From: Caprella mutica
Taxonomy: Eukaryota > Arthropoda > Malacostraca > Amphipoda > Caprellidae
DNA length: 64,000 nt
Assembly: GCA_947561585.1 (NCBI GenBank)
Contig: CANNZV010002535.1
Span: 30,380-94,379, forward strand
Direction of reading: 5' to 3'
This document shows, piece by piece, positions 22,960 through 35,099 of the stretch. Below the pieces are notes generated by a model. That model was given only the letters and a program-made list of their open reading frames with translations, searched no databases and was not told the origin of the DNA. Positions within the stretch are counted from its first letter, which is position 1, and every line of letters begins with the position of its first letter. The position numbers and the translations under genes were made by a program.

Positions 22960-23040
22960 CCTATCTGAACCTGAAACAGAAAAAGGACGAGTTGGTCCTA
23001 CATCCGAACCAATTTGTCCATTCTCCGACCAAACGTTAAT
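22960..23040. repeat. Dispersed TCCGAACC/TTTGTCC repeat, copy 1
   Basis: The stretch ACAGAAAAAGGACGAGTTGG to TTTGTCCATTCTCCGACCAA matches 24210-24286 at about 80% by eye. Built of short TCCGA/GGAC words. Confidence 0.65.
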
Positions 23041-23596
23041 AAAGGTATTTGCACGGAAATAGACCCTGATTATAAATTGATTACTCAAATATAGGATGCC
23101 ATCTATAATTGTATATTATCCTGTAATGGAGTATTATATATGAAAATGTAAATCAGACAGGCAAAGATTTACTATACAGATTAGGTTATCAATAAATCGG
23201 ATATAATGAGTATAAACTGTGTTTTCTTTATTGTTTGAGGTTTGAATGATCAATGAAGTGTATTTTTTGTTAATGATTTAAATTTAGGCATAAATGACTA
23301 CCACCATGATATATATTAATTTTGTACAATAATGAGTGGCTATATTGATTTCCCGCAACATTAACCTAATATTTGTTTAGCTACCTCAATTTTGTATAAA
23401 ATATTAGTGCACATCCATATAAGAATTATACCATAGTTATCCCTCAATGACAAAAATTCTCTATGATTTTAATCACAGAAAACTCTCACTGCACACGAAT
23501 TATGAAGTGGCTCTGAGTTATGAAGAAACCACTACTTCATAACTCAGGAGTTTCACTGTACATTATATTGAATATTATAAAATAAAATGTCATTAG

Positions 23597-23781
23597 CAGG
23601 GCTGGGACAAAATGCTCTAAAAACTATAGATCCTGAAAATATTATAGACGGAGAGAATTAAAGAGTATTGAATGGTTCTAAACCAGCGGTATATTTATAT
23701 AGTATTCGATACCATTTCATTTAGTTTCGTCTATGGTATTTTCGAGATCTATAGTTTTTAGAGCATATTGTCCCTGCCCTA
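23597..23781. mobile_element. 185-bp hAT MITE
   Basis: TIRs CAGGGCTGGGACAAAATGCT and the reverse complement of AGCATATTGTCCCTGCCCTA, about 35-45 bp long in all. Perfect 8-bp target duplication GTCATTAG at 23589-23596 and 23782-23789. The CAGGGCTGGGA end is the classic hAT terminus. No coding capacity. Confidence 0.93.
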
Positions 23782-24149
23782 GTCATTAGAATGATTAAAT
23801 CTAATATAAAATATATGTTATTCTAAATGAAAAAAAAACACTAAATGGTAAAATTTTATAACTATATGAACGTAAATTTAAAATTGAATGTATTTTGTTC
23901 AATATAAATAATTGGAGATTCATTATTAATTATAATTTGTTTTATATAATAAGGTGTCCACATCTGAAATACCCTCAACATAACACTCCGATAACTGTCA
24001 CTGTGTCATCATCAGAACTATTTGAAATATATGAATAATAATAAGCTCTGAATAAGGACTCTTCAATAGATTATTATTATTGTGGCGATATATGATAACT
24101 CACAAAACATACATGGCAACTCACCAAATGTGAATATTCTTTTCTGTCC

Positions 24150-24286
24150 TTTTTTCGAGCAGGACTTTTTCCGAGCTTAGGACTAACTTCCGAACAATTT
24201 GGGGTCATTTTCGACCAAGATACGGAAAAAGGGCCAGTTCGTCCAATATCCGAACCGATTTGTCCATTTTCCGACCAATCATTATT
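24150..24286. repeat. Dispersed TCCGAACC/TTTGTCC repeat, copy 2
   Basis: A longer copy of the repeat at 22960. Its extra 5' part has further GACCAA, TTCCGA and GGAC words in both orientations, so it is partly self-complementary. Confidence 0.65.
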
Positions 24287-24295
24287 GTTATTATT

Positions 24296-24361
24296 ACACA
24301 GTGCTACCTAATAGGTACTTCTGTAAACACGGGTATGCAGAAGTATTAGATAGCACTGTGT
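24296..24361. repeat. Inverted repeat hairpin
   Basis: CACAGTGCTACCTAATAGG-type left arm pairs with a right arm ending AGATAGCACTGTG, with a 3-base gap and about 16 bases in the loop. Probably a tiny MITE remnant. Confidence 0.75.
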
Positions 24362-25165
24362 GTAGTTAGCTAAACTATAATTATGATTCAATTTTTTCTA
24401 TGATCTAAATTATGAAGCAGTCCAGAAACTCGTATTGTTAACCCTTTCATTTCTCGCCTGTTAATTGGTGTGGAGTGGTGAATATAATAATTTTCTATAT
24501 TTTATTATATCACATGGATGAAAATATAAAGAAGAACAATAATTTATCTAATTGAACTGAATTGTAATAAATAGTTTATGAAAAAAAAGTTTTACCTCAA
24601 TAGATTGAGATAAGAACGTATTTGAGATATATCTATTTCAATCCAAATACATTTATGAAACGCATTCAGAATACACCAATTCTGTCAATTTTCGATTATC
24701 TCCTCAAAATTCACTTTCCTGAAGATATTCTCCCCGTCAAATTATGAATGTGCGAAGAGGGTAATTTATTCCTCATTTTAAGGAGTGAATAATTTATACA
24801 CAAAGTAAATGTTCCCTCAAAAGAGGCTTCGTTCCATTCATTACCATACAAAAGAGGGGTTAATCATCTACAGCTGCAGAATCAGGACCCTAGATAGCGC
24901 TTGAAACTATATATATATTAATTAAAAGATGTAAAAACAATAAACTCCTGGTAGTTGTTTCGATCATAACGATTATATAGCTGATATTAGTTATATTTTA
25001 TTCAGCACAATCGAAATGGAAAATTTACGCGCATCTGTGACAAAATTGGACCTCTAAATGGATTTCAAATTATTCTTCTGACAAACGTAATCGAAAAATA
25101 AGCTGTCTTACAAAGTATAGCTGAAGAAAAACGACTAATAATCCGACTGAAATACAAAATCCTTA
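24362..25165. other. No gene seen
   Basis: AT-rich non-coding DNA, no repeat recognised. Confidence 0.5.
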
Positions 25166-25200
25166 TTATACGTCATTATATCTCCCTTAAAATCCTAATA

Positions 25201-25410
25201 ATACATCATAATTTCTCCCTCAAACCCTTAATTCCTTATGATACATCATAATTTCTCCCTCAAACCCTAAATTCCTTATGATACATCATAATTTCTCCCT
25301 CAAACCCTTAATTCCTTATGATACATCATAATTTCTCCCTCAAACCCTAAATTCCTTATGTTACATCATAATTTCTCCCTCAAACCCTAAATTCCTTATG
25401 TTACATCATA
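25201..25410 (+). repeat. 40-bp tandem repeat
   Basis: Five nearly identical 40-bp units starting ATACATCATAATTTCTCCCT at 25201, 25241, 25281, 25321 and 25361 (the last starts TTACATC), then a partial unit. A degenerate unit precedes at about 25166. Main variation is CCCTTA versus CCCTAA. Confidence 0.95.
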
Positions 25411-26132
25411 ATCTGCTGAGCCCAAAACTCGTCATAAAATTGGACTAAATAGAAGCTGCTCCAAAAGCAGACCTTACATTCAATCAGAGGATGAGCTTTT
25501 TCTGCGCCAAAGAAAATGAATATTCATGTAAAGAAGACTTGTTTTCATTATTTGCTGCACAGCCTTTATTATTGTTCCTTTCATCTCCAAGCTCTCAAAA
25601 GAAGGAAATAAAACTAGCCAAGGAGATTATTCTTTCCTGGGAATGTGTTTTCATGATAGAGCTTCTTTTAATGATTAGCTGAGCTAAGAGGAATCTGTTG
25701 TCCTTATTTCTTGCATGTAATATCACTTACTTTTCAAGATTATTGCACTTAAATTAAATTTAACTATTGAATAAATTTGATGAGGGCATTTGTTTTATCT
25801 GATAATTATATTAATTGTTAAAATATGATTTTAGGTAAATATAACTCTTAAATGAGTTTTGGTGTAAATGAACTAAAAATTCAAGTATACCCTCGGAGGA
25901 AATTATTTATTTATTATGCTAACTATTATTCACTAACTATGTATTATTGTTGTTATTTTCCTCCAATATAGTATGATCAGAAATATTTAAAGTACACTGT
26001 ATTTTTAGTGTGTCAGAGAGAATTATCGTACATATTGATACTCACAAAATAACAATTAGTTATTTATCTTTGTTACTTATTGAATTAACTACAAGAAAAA
26101 TTACTCAGATATCAATGATTAACGAGCCAGCA

Positions 26133-26476
26133 GCACTGACAGTTGGGCCCAATGCAATTGAGCCACGCAAATTCAGCATTGACAATTGAGCGCAGGACTA
26201 TTTTTCCCCCAAAACAATTGAGCCCATGACAATTGAGCCTAGAACAAATTGGGATAGTAGACACAGTGAATATGTGATTACTTTGGTAATGCAGTAGAAA
26301 TGGTTTTCAATCAAGTTAATTCAGTAGACTCTGATAAAAACATTATACTGGGCTCAATATTATTTGGGCTAGATTGTCCTGGGCTCTATTGTATTGTGGT
26401 TCAATTTTCCCCAGGCTCCATAGTCGGAGCTCAATTTATGGGGCTAAGTTGTCATAGGCCCAACTAACAGTCATCG
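26133..26476. mobile_element. Foldback element made of CAATTGAGCCCA units
   Basis: The left side (26133-26250) has repeated (A)CAATTGAGCC units; the right side (26345-26476) has the complement (GGGCTCAATT, GGGCTAGATTGTCC). Termini GCACTGACAGTTGGGCCC and GGCCCAACTAACAGTC are inverted. AACGAGCCAGCA (26121-26132) and AACGGGCCAACA (26477-26488) may be an old target duplication. Confidence 0.7.
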
Positions 26477-26488
26477 AACGGGCCAACA

Positions 26489-28700
26489 TTGTAACAATAT
26501 TTTAACAGTATTGGCCCTAGAAAAAATGCTATATGGAAGCTTGTGTAAGTACAATGACATTACTGGTTAAAAATTTAAAAAAAATTACATTATCCCGTAC
26601 TATTAATTCATTAAATGAAAGTTACTTTAATAATTAGAGAAGCCACTCAATTTGACGTTAAAATTTGTCAAAAAAAAAATAATGAAAATGATTCACATAA
26701 AGATAAATCATTTTCTTAGATCGGACCTTTTCCTTCAACTTGAACACCGCTAAATAATTTTTCTGCACAACACCTTAAAAATTGAAGGATGAAAAGACTT
26801 TTGAATTAGGGCGTTAATTTCTCCTAAGAGTTGCAGGCTGCATTTGCTTTCATCTCGAGACACTCAAATGAGTCGAATAATTCGAGAGAGGAACTGTACC
26901 CTCTCCATTAATGAGGGGAATTAAGAGAGGAAAAGTATACCACATCATCAGCAGAGAGAAAAATATAAAAGTCTAACTTGCTCTACTTTGTCAATTAAAC
27001 TCCTGCTAATGACTATAAAGTGGTATGGTTTTATTCTCAAAGTCTTCATTTAAAACCTGTGAAGAAAGCGATTTCATGAAAAAATTATGCAACTGTTTCA
27101 ACTCGATTTTTTATCGCGTTAACACAATGCACCAGCAAAGAGTGATGGGTTATTTCTTATATTCAGTCACATTGCTTCAAGGATCAGCAACTGACGATAA
27201 ATTAATAATAATTATCTACTTCACTGTACACCGATAATGTTTCTTCAAACAAATGAATGGTGATTGTGCATTATCAAAGAAATAAGGAATTGTAATTAAG
27301 TAAATTCCGTTACCACTTTTAGTTTCTTCTTCCCATAATTTGTCCACGTGCATCCATATATCTTCAGACATGAGTTTATCGCAAGATTTCATTTTTAATG
27401 GTACAACTATACAATTAGTTAACTTTATAGTATTATCACATAATCCTACTATATCCTGTTTCGTCATGTAGAATATACAAAGTTATGTTTAAAAGTTAAC
27501 GAACCTTTAAACATATCGACTAAATTAGCTTATCCCAAATTGTTTTGCTAATGTACTTACATTATACCTTTACTTTGAGTTGCCACACACAACGCGATTC
27601 AAAGCTTTAACAAATGTCTTCAGATACGACACGGCTCTTTTTTCCTCTGGAATCGTGATGTTGAAAATGAGTTCAAATTTAGCTAAGCACCAAAACCAAG
27701 TACATTATCCTTGCTTGAGTGGTTCAGCTAGAGAGAGAGTAGGTGAGCTGACTCTATTTGAATTCTGTTTACCAGTTCTTTCACAAAGAGTCCTTATTTC
27801 CATATCCTCTTATTCATTTGTTAGTGTCGCAAGAGGTTGTAATGACCTGGAGTCTCTGGTGCTACTTTCAGAATGAGAAAAATGGTCCAAGATAAGCGGA
27901 CACAGTCACTCATTGCCTACAAACATTCATTAGTTGGGGTGAACGATTGCCACAAAACCGTGAATTGCTAATTTAGGCAGAGAAGAACGAGGTAGTGGGG
28001 ATTGAGTTTTATTCATCTCTATATTATCACGAAGTGGAGTAATAAGTATAACAAACGCAATTACAATAGTAATTGAAAATAATAATTGATTCACTAATAA
28101 CAAGAAAAATATATGGAAAGGTTGACAAATATTTTACGTAATCCCATTTCATGTCCGAATCTTTTGGATACATATTTAATTGCTCAAATACTCTGCGAAT
28201 AATCATTTATAACTAACTGTGAAGATTACATTGTATTTACACACAAATATTTAAGCCTATTATTTACTCTGTTAACTGCATAAGGATTAAGTGAAGTTCT
28301 CTTGTTTATTGAGGTGACCATTAATCACTAAGGTAATCATAATTAAAATACTCATACATAATTATCACTGAAGGAGAAGCAAATTTTTCATCTCAATCTC
28401 TTGTTGAATTAACTAAGTATCGAGCTACATAAGCTACGAGAACCGCATCAGTTAACAGATTAGGCACCGTGTCGATATCTCTTTAAATCATGCGATTGTT
28501 AAGGTGTTAATAAGCTTTTCGTGTAAATAAAAGCTGTCATTTTATGGTGCGTTAGTTTAGTTCCTGTGATTGAATTCATAATTAGCACATTAGAAAGAGG
28601 GAGGTGATGTCTGTGAATTTCTATAGCATAACCAATTCATCAAGTTGATAATGCTTTATGAAGTACACAACAATAGATTGAAACTTATCTATTTTACATC
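26489..28700. other. No gene seen
   Basis: AT-rich. Several frames of 70-98 codons on either strand show no domain, start context or splice support. Confidence 0.5.
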
Positions 28701-29338
28701 AGGGGGTGTGGTTCTCCCACTTTAGGGGGTGTGGTTCTCCCACTTTAGAATGTGGTTCTCCCACTTTAGAGGGTGTGATTCTCCTACTTTAGGGGATGTG
28801 GCTCACCCACTTTGGGGGGGGGGTGTTATTCTCCCACTTTGGGGGGTGTGATTCTCCCACTTTGGGGGTGTGATTCTCCCACTTTAGGGGGTGTGATTCT
28901 CCTACTTTGGGGGGTGTGGTTCTCCCACTTTGGGGGGGGGGTGATTCTCCCACTTTGGGGGGTGTGATTCTCTCACTTTCGGGGTGTGATTCTCCCACTT
29001 TAGGGGGTGTGATTCTCCTACTTTGGGGGGTGTGGTTCTCCCACTTTGGGGGGGGGGTGTTGTTCTCCCACTTTAGGGGGTGTGATTCTCCTACTTTGGG
29101 GGGTGTGGTTCTCCCACTTTAGGGGGTGTGGTTCTCCCACTTTAGGGGTGTGGTTCTCCCACTATAGGGGGTGTGGTTCTCCCACTTTAGGGGTGTGGTT
29201 CTCCCACTTTAGGGGTGTGGTTCTCTCACTTTAGGGGGTGTGGTTCTCCCACTTTAGAGGGTGTGGTTCTCCCACTTCAGGGGTTGTGATTCTCCCACTT
29301 TAGGAGGTGTGGTTCTCCCACTTTAGGGGGTGTGGTAT
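28701..29338 (+). repeat. G-rich minisatellite, 27 units of about 23-25 bp
   Basis: Units of GGGGTGTGGTTCTCCCACTTTA with variants GTGATTCTCC, CTCCTAC and G-runs of 4-10. Length varies in the G-run. Strand asymmetry is strong: G-runs sit on the + strand. Frames through it are artefacts of the repeat. Confidence 0.97.
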
Positions 29339-32300
29339 CCAATTAATTACAGGTAGGTTAGTCTGTGGTGCTAAATAGTTCACCTTGCGTCTCTGACTCA
29401 AATAAACCCTCCTCTTAGTCTAACTAATTTGCCTGAACTAAGGTGTAGCTGTTATAAAAACGTGATATAATAAACAGGTGCAGAATGCGCAATGTGTCAA
29501 TTTATTTAATTTGCCTGAACTAAGGATTTGAAGCTTATCATTTTGTTTGAATCTTTTTAATTCCTTAGTCCCAAAAGATCAGAGCTTCTGAACAGTATAA
29601 CTCAAAAGATGATAACTGTAATACTATATAATGGTGAAAATAATTTAGGTTGATTTAGTAGTATTTTCCATTTATATTTTCATAGTTTTACATCTCTTGC
29701 ACTACAACAGTCAGATGATTTAAGTTGAATAACAGTCAATTATGATTTACCTATTGATCTAAATAGAATTTTATGGTCTATCAGTTTTGAAGCGGTGGGA
29801 AGGGGTCATAATACACCCAGGTTTTTTCGAATGACTTTTGTAATTCTATTCGAATGGCTTCATTCTTATAAGATATGCAAGATATGCTATTAATAAATAT
29901 TTCTGCAGTATAAGTTTGCTGAAAAATTCTAACTAATTATTATAACAAGTTCGTATTCAAGTTAATTCCATTGTTTAGTGAATAAAAATTTAAAAATGTG
30001 GTTCAGGAAAACTGTATATATATATGTACGTATATAGTATCCATTTATTTCAGCAATATTAATGTTAAACATTATCCACATTTCCTTCATTATTAAATAT
30101 ACCTTATTTAATTGAAACAAATTAACGTTACTTTGTCAAGATTATAATTATACTCAAATTAGTAATCACACCCAAGTTAATTAATTTTCTCAGAAAATCA
30201 GACTTGGTGTAACTTCCTCTAGAGTTTACTAGCACTACTTTTTTACAATTTCAATTACTAAATGTTGCAATTTATTTGCCTCAAATAGGCGGGTGCCCAT
30301 TCTCCAAACAATGATGAATTAAACAATTATTATATACATTCATCAAAACAACATCTCCGGTTTGGGGTTATCCAATTCAGAGTCTCAATTGAATGATTAC
30401 ATGGTAAGCTGTCTGCTCCAGTTTATCATTACTCTGCTTAAACTCCAAGAAATGAAGGATGTTGTGATCACGTAAAGCTCCTCCAATTACGCGATCTGGG
30501 AGCTACAGAGTGTTTGGTGTTCGCAGTGGTAGCAGGATATGATTTTATTGTCTAGGTACTTCATGTAGTTATGTGATTTATATGGATCTGAATATCACAT
30601 TTATACGCCATTCTAATTCAACTAAAAAAACGTTATTGCCTTGAATTTATTGAAAGGAAGTGAAGCCGACAAACATATTTTGCTATTGATGAATAACTAT
30701 ATTGATGATTGATATTATTTTTTTTATAAAAGGAAATTTAAAAAAATATCTATTATTAAACAGTTATTCCCATGGAAATACTTTTTGTATTTACATAACA
30801 AGTATAGGGCGAGATGTTGGTTCCTTCACAATGCCTGTAACAAATATGAAGATCACAATTAATTGATTTAACATTCAATTTACAAGTATGTGAGCTTTGT
30901 CCCAGAAAATACTTGTGTGTTCACTTCCAGTAAGCTCTCTTAAATCATGGGAATTCTTATCACGAATCAGCAATGGTATTTTGAAATAAATTCTCATCTG
31001 TTGAGAGTGCAGTAAACATGTTTAAAAGTTCCATAAGGTTTTGACTGCACTAAGATACAATATATTCCCTTAAATGGTATTTTATTTTATACAACGCTAA
31101 ATTACAAAACGAGTTGAAAGGTGATGAATTATGAAGTCTTACTGCATATTTGTTTCAATCTCGAAACCCTCCCTCATTCTTCTTGCTATCTTTGTAATTT
31201 CTATTAAGGTTTTTCCCTCGATGTCAAGCTGGTGACGAGAAGAGGAAATTATTTTCAGTCGCTTGCATTCAGGGGCCGAAAGATTATATCGTCAGTTGTG
31301 TGTCCGTCTGAAATCACCTGATGAGTGAAGACAGTTTTCGGAGATTCCGAGTAAAAGAAGCTTTATATAGACCAATCGGACGAATAATATTTTAAATATA
31401 TTTAAAATATTTACTAAGAAGTTTAACTCCTACTTGTCATATTATAACCTTTTTGGGTTTTATTTAATTGCATATTCTTAAGCTTGAAAAGAAAATGTAG
31501 CTTTATTTAGTTTAAATTTCGAGATAAGCCAATCAATTATTTATGTATCTTTAACTTCAATTTCTGTTTTTTGATTGATGCAGTTTTTTGAGAATTGAAT
31601 ACTTTAACTGCAGCCCTCATAAAACAACTATTTACAACTTTTTATTTTCTCCTTTCATTTTCATCTTAACTAAATATCATTCCTCTACTAAGGTACAAAA
31701 GAGTTTTTGAAGGTTCAAATGATATGGACTTGAGACTACCGTGAGTTACCAGCAACATGAGTAGCTATATCACTATATATGTGCTCACCGGTGGGTCACG
31801 CCGCAGTTAAAGTAGCAATATCAAGACTATTGATATACCTGATTTACCAGAGATGATCATTGATCACACATCATACCTTTAATTTTGCGGTTCTTAAATG
31901 ATTTAAAATGTTCAGTGAATATTCCAAACCTAACAATCGATAGTCAATAGATGTCTCATTAAGCAACTCGGTTGTCGAGTGCTCACTACTGGAAAATTAG
32001 TCTCAGAAAGGCTGTTGTTTGACACAAATTGAAGATGAGAAAATTCCACAACTCTGACTTCCTTAGCGATTAGCGCATCAGTTGGAAAAAATAATCAAAC
32101 CTTATAGTTACTTCTTATAAGGGAAAATATTCATTTTGAATTATGTGGAAAATTAAAGGACTATCAAGGCCATTATTTCAAATTATTCAATCTTTAATTG
32201 TGAATGGATGTCTGATAAATTTAAATAGTAATCATTCCTCTTGAACATTGTATATATAATTAATGTAAATTACTGGTATTTGAATTACATATTTTACAGT

Positions 32301-33462
32301 CTATATCGTATAAATTAATTGACAATCAAATATGAAGTCTTGCCGTTAAATGCTGGGAGGATAAAGAAACAATCACACGTTTTTCCACGTTATCAATAAC
32401 TGACTTGACAATCAAACGCTCAGGTGAATTGTTTGTAGCTTTCCACTGCACTGAAATTCCCAGTGAATAAAAAACAGCGCTACTCTCCCACACAAGAAAA
32501 AGGAAACAAACGACAGTTTCCGCTCAGAACTATTTGTTTCTCTTTTTGCTCATATGACCCATATATTTAAGTAAAACGATAAAAACTGTAAGATGTTTTA
32601 AATAAAAGCCTTTTAAAACGCTTTATATTACATATATAAATATATTTTTTCAAATATTCTAGTAACAATTGGAATTTTTCTTTCATAAAATTTCAAATAA
32701 TTAGTTCCATATATAATGCACGTACAGTTTTTAATTGAATCAAATTGCTTATATTTTGAAATCATATATTTTGCAGATGATAGGACCCTAATTGAACAAA
32801 TAATTGGTTCCTTGTATAAGTATGCAATTCATGATGGATCAATGAACCTGTTCGTGAAGATACTCTAAGATAAACTAATGTAAATTAAGGTGACTCATTG
32901 TGTTGAGAGATAGACAAAGTACCTGAAGATTTAGGCCTACTGCTCATTTGTTGATTTTCGAGAGTATATTGAGGCGGTTTATTGATCCAGAGAGTTGATT
33001 GTGGCTGTTTGAATGAACATTGAATACATTAAGATTGTCGAGAGAAAATATTGGCTGGTGAAGAATAAACAGCTCCAGAGCCAATATCAGAGTCATTTCA
33101 ATATCCATTGGCATCCAAATACTGCCGAGAGATCCGTCACTACGCAGGCAGATGAAGCCTTTGCTGTGGTGGAATAAATTGAAATTGAATACGCTGGAAT
33201 ATTTTGAATTTCATTAAATCCTCACATTCTGTAATAAGAGATTTCGTATCGTAAATAAAAATACTGATTATCTATTAATATATCAAATTAAAATGTTTGT
33301 TTATAATGAAATTATTAATGTATATATAAAACTGGCTTAAATACTTTTTCGATATTTTATTCATTATATGACATTTTTTGACGTACCTAGATGAAGAGTA
33401 TGATTACTTTTATATGGATAGAAATATGCTCGAATTTACTTAGAATCGGTGAGAACTTCCTG
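29339..33462. other. No gene seen
   Basis: Mostly AT-rich. AATTTGCCTGAACTAAGG occurs twice (29428 and 29507). 31295-31350 (GTTGTGTGTCC...TTTTCGGAGA) resembles 55253-55310. No long frame. Confidence 0.5.
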
Positions 33463-33951
33463 CACAGAGAAAAAAGTTTACTCATATCTAATGGGTCAAC
33501 AATTTATGCTTTGAATCAATTTATTACGTGAGTTGGTTGGACTTTATTCATGTTTTCATGTGTGTTAAAACAACTATGACATGGTGTGTCATCAAAAATT
33601 AGTTAATTCAATTCATTTTATAGATTGAATCAACTTACTATGAGAGTTAAAAGTTACTTTTTTGAGAATTTTAAAGTTTGTTGAATCAACTATGACAGAG
33701 TGTATTGTAGTAACTCACAAAGACTGTTAATCCAATGTATCTGGTGTATAAATTAACTTACTATGAGAGTTGGCGATACTTTTTTTAAGTTTAGGAGTGA
33801 GTCAAAACGACTGTTTTGTTTTAACCCACTTCAATTTAACTACTTTTAAGTAGTATCTGCAACTCACCACGTAGGTAGGCGCACAAATAACCCATTCATA
33901 TGAGTCAAAACAAATTAAATTTGATTTGATTCAACTAATCCTTTCTCTGTG
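33463..33951. mobile_element. TIR element with CACAGAGAAA ends
   Basis: Ends CACAGAGAAA (33463) and TTTCTCTGTG (33942-33951), with inner similarity ACTCATAT..ATGGGT / ACCCATTCATATGAGT. The interior has degenerate units containing TGAATCAACTTACTATGAGA-like text (about 33600-33780). No target duplication found. Confidence 0.6.
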
Positions 33952-34195
33952 TGTGAGTAAGTATTGATGGAATTGATAAAAATAGTCATGCATAAACACT
34001 GAGACGGTGTGCCCAAAGAGATTATGTTTCTTCCATCTACAATTTAAAGAAATATATTAAATAGTGCATAAGGTTTTTGAGATATTGTCTCCACCGCATA
34101 AGTTTCTATCGATACAGTGAAGAAAACGTAATTTTTTTGGATAATGTTCTCAGAGATAACTTTTCTCTGATTAATCGGCAAAAAGAAGGAGCAAA

Positions 34196-34235
34196 TAGGG
34201 GGCGGAACACTAAAGCGTACGCGTTCCGCCCCCTA
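34196..34235. repeat. GC-rich perfect hairpin
   Basis: 13-bp perfect arms TAGGGGGCGGAAC and GTTCCGCCCCCTA around a 14-base loop containing GCGTACGC. About two-thirds GC in strongly AT-rich surroundings. Confidence 0.9.
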
Positions 34236-34803
34236 GTACATCTTTATAGCCAATCAATAAGTTAGTAACCTTAAAAACATCATGCCAAAAAATTTATCCG
34301 CAGGTAACATTATTCTTTGAAAATATTCTTACAGTTGTAGTAACCTTTAATTTCTAACCTTAGAGCTGTCTCCTCACAGTAAGATACTTTGATATTTTTC
34401 TTTGAAGAGTAAAATGTTCAGGATTAATAACCAAATCCTAACTGTAATTTAGGAATTTCTCAGTTTATGATCGAAATTTTCACTAACATACATTTTATAT
34501 ATTCTTGATATTTGTAACTTTTTCCATTCTGTTTAGCTCTTTAAGATTTTAACCCATCATCTGCTAGTTATCAAACAATACAAATTATATACTTCCAATT
34601 TGTAAAAATAATTTTTAATAAATCTTTGAGAACACAATTGAATATGAATTGAAGTAATATTTCTTCGGTAGTTGAGATGTTAATTGCCTAAAAACATCCT
34701 TAGATTACAAACTGGGAACAAAAGAATTCCTGAGGACTCAATTCCTGGATCTCATTCCTTAGCCACCTCCTTCCGTCTCACAGACAGGGACTTGTTTTGA
34801 AAC

Positions 34804-35099
34804 AGTTACCCTCATTATAATGTACACTCTAAGAAAGAGTTACCCTCATTGTATTGTACACTCTAAGAAAGAGTTACCCTCATTATATTGTACACTCTAA
34901 GAAAGAGTTACCCTCATTATATTGTACACTCTAAGGAAGAGTTACCCTCATTATAATGTACACTCTAAGAAAGAGTTACCCTCATTATATTGTACACTCT
35001 AAGAAAGAGTTACCCTCATTATAATGTACACTCTAAGAAAGAGTTACCCTCATTATATTGTACACTCTAAGAAGAGTTACCCTCATTTATATTGTACAC
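34804..35099 (+). repeat. 34-bp tandem repeat, 9 units
   Basis: Units of GTTACCCTCATTATATTGTA then CACTCTAAGAAAGA, with TATA/TAAT and GTAT variants. The last unit has a one-base deletion and a one-base insertion. Confidence 0.96.

Noticed and set aside
25201..25410. CRISPR-like array
   Set aside because: The units are contiguous tandem repeats without variable spacers, in eukaryotic DNA. The same holds for the arrays at 34.8, 36.5 and 48 kb.
28789..29234. Gly/Ser-rich frames in the G-rich minisatellite
   Set aside because: Repeat by-products that shift frame wherever the G-run length changes.
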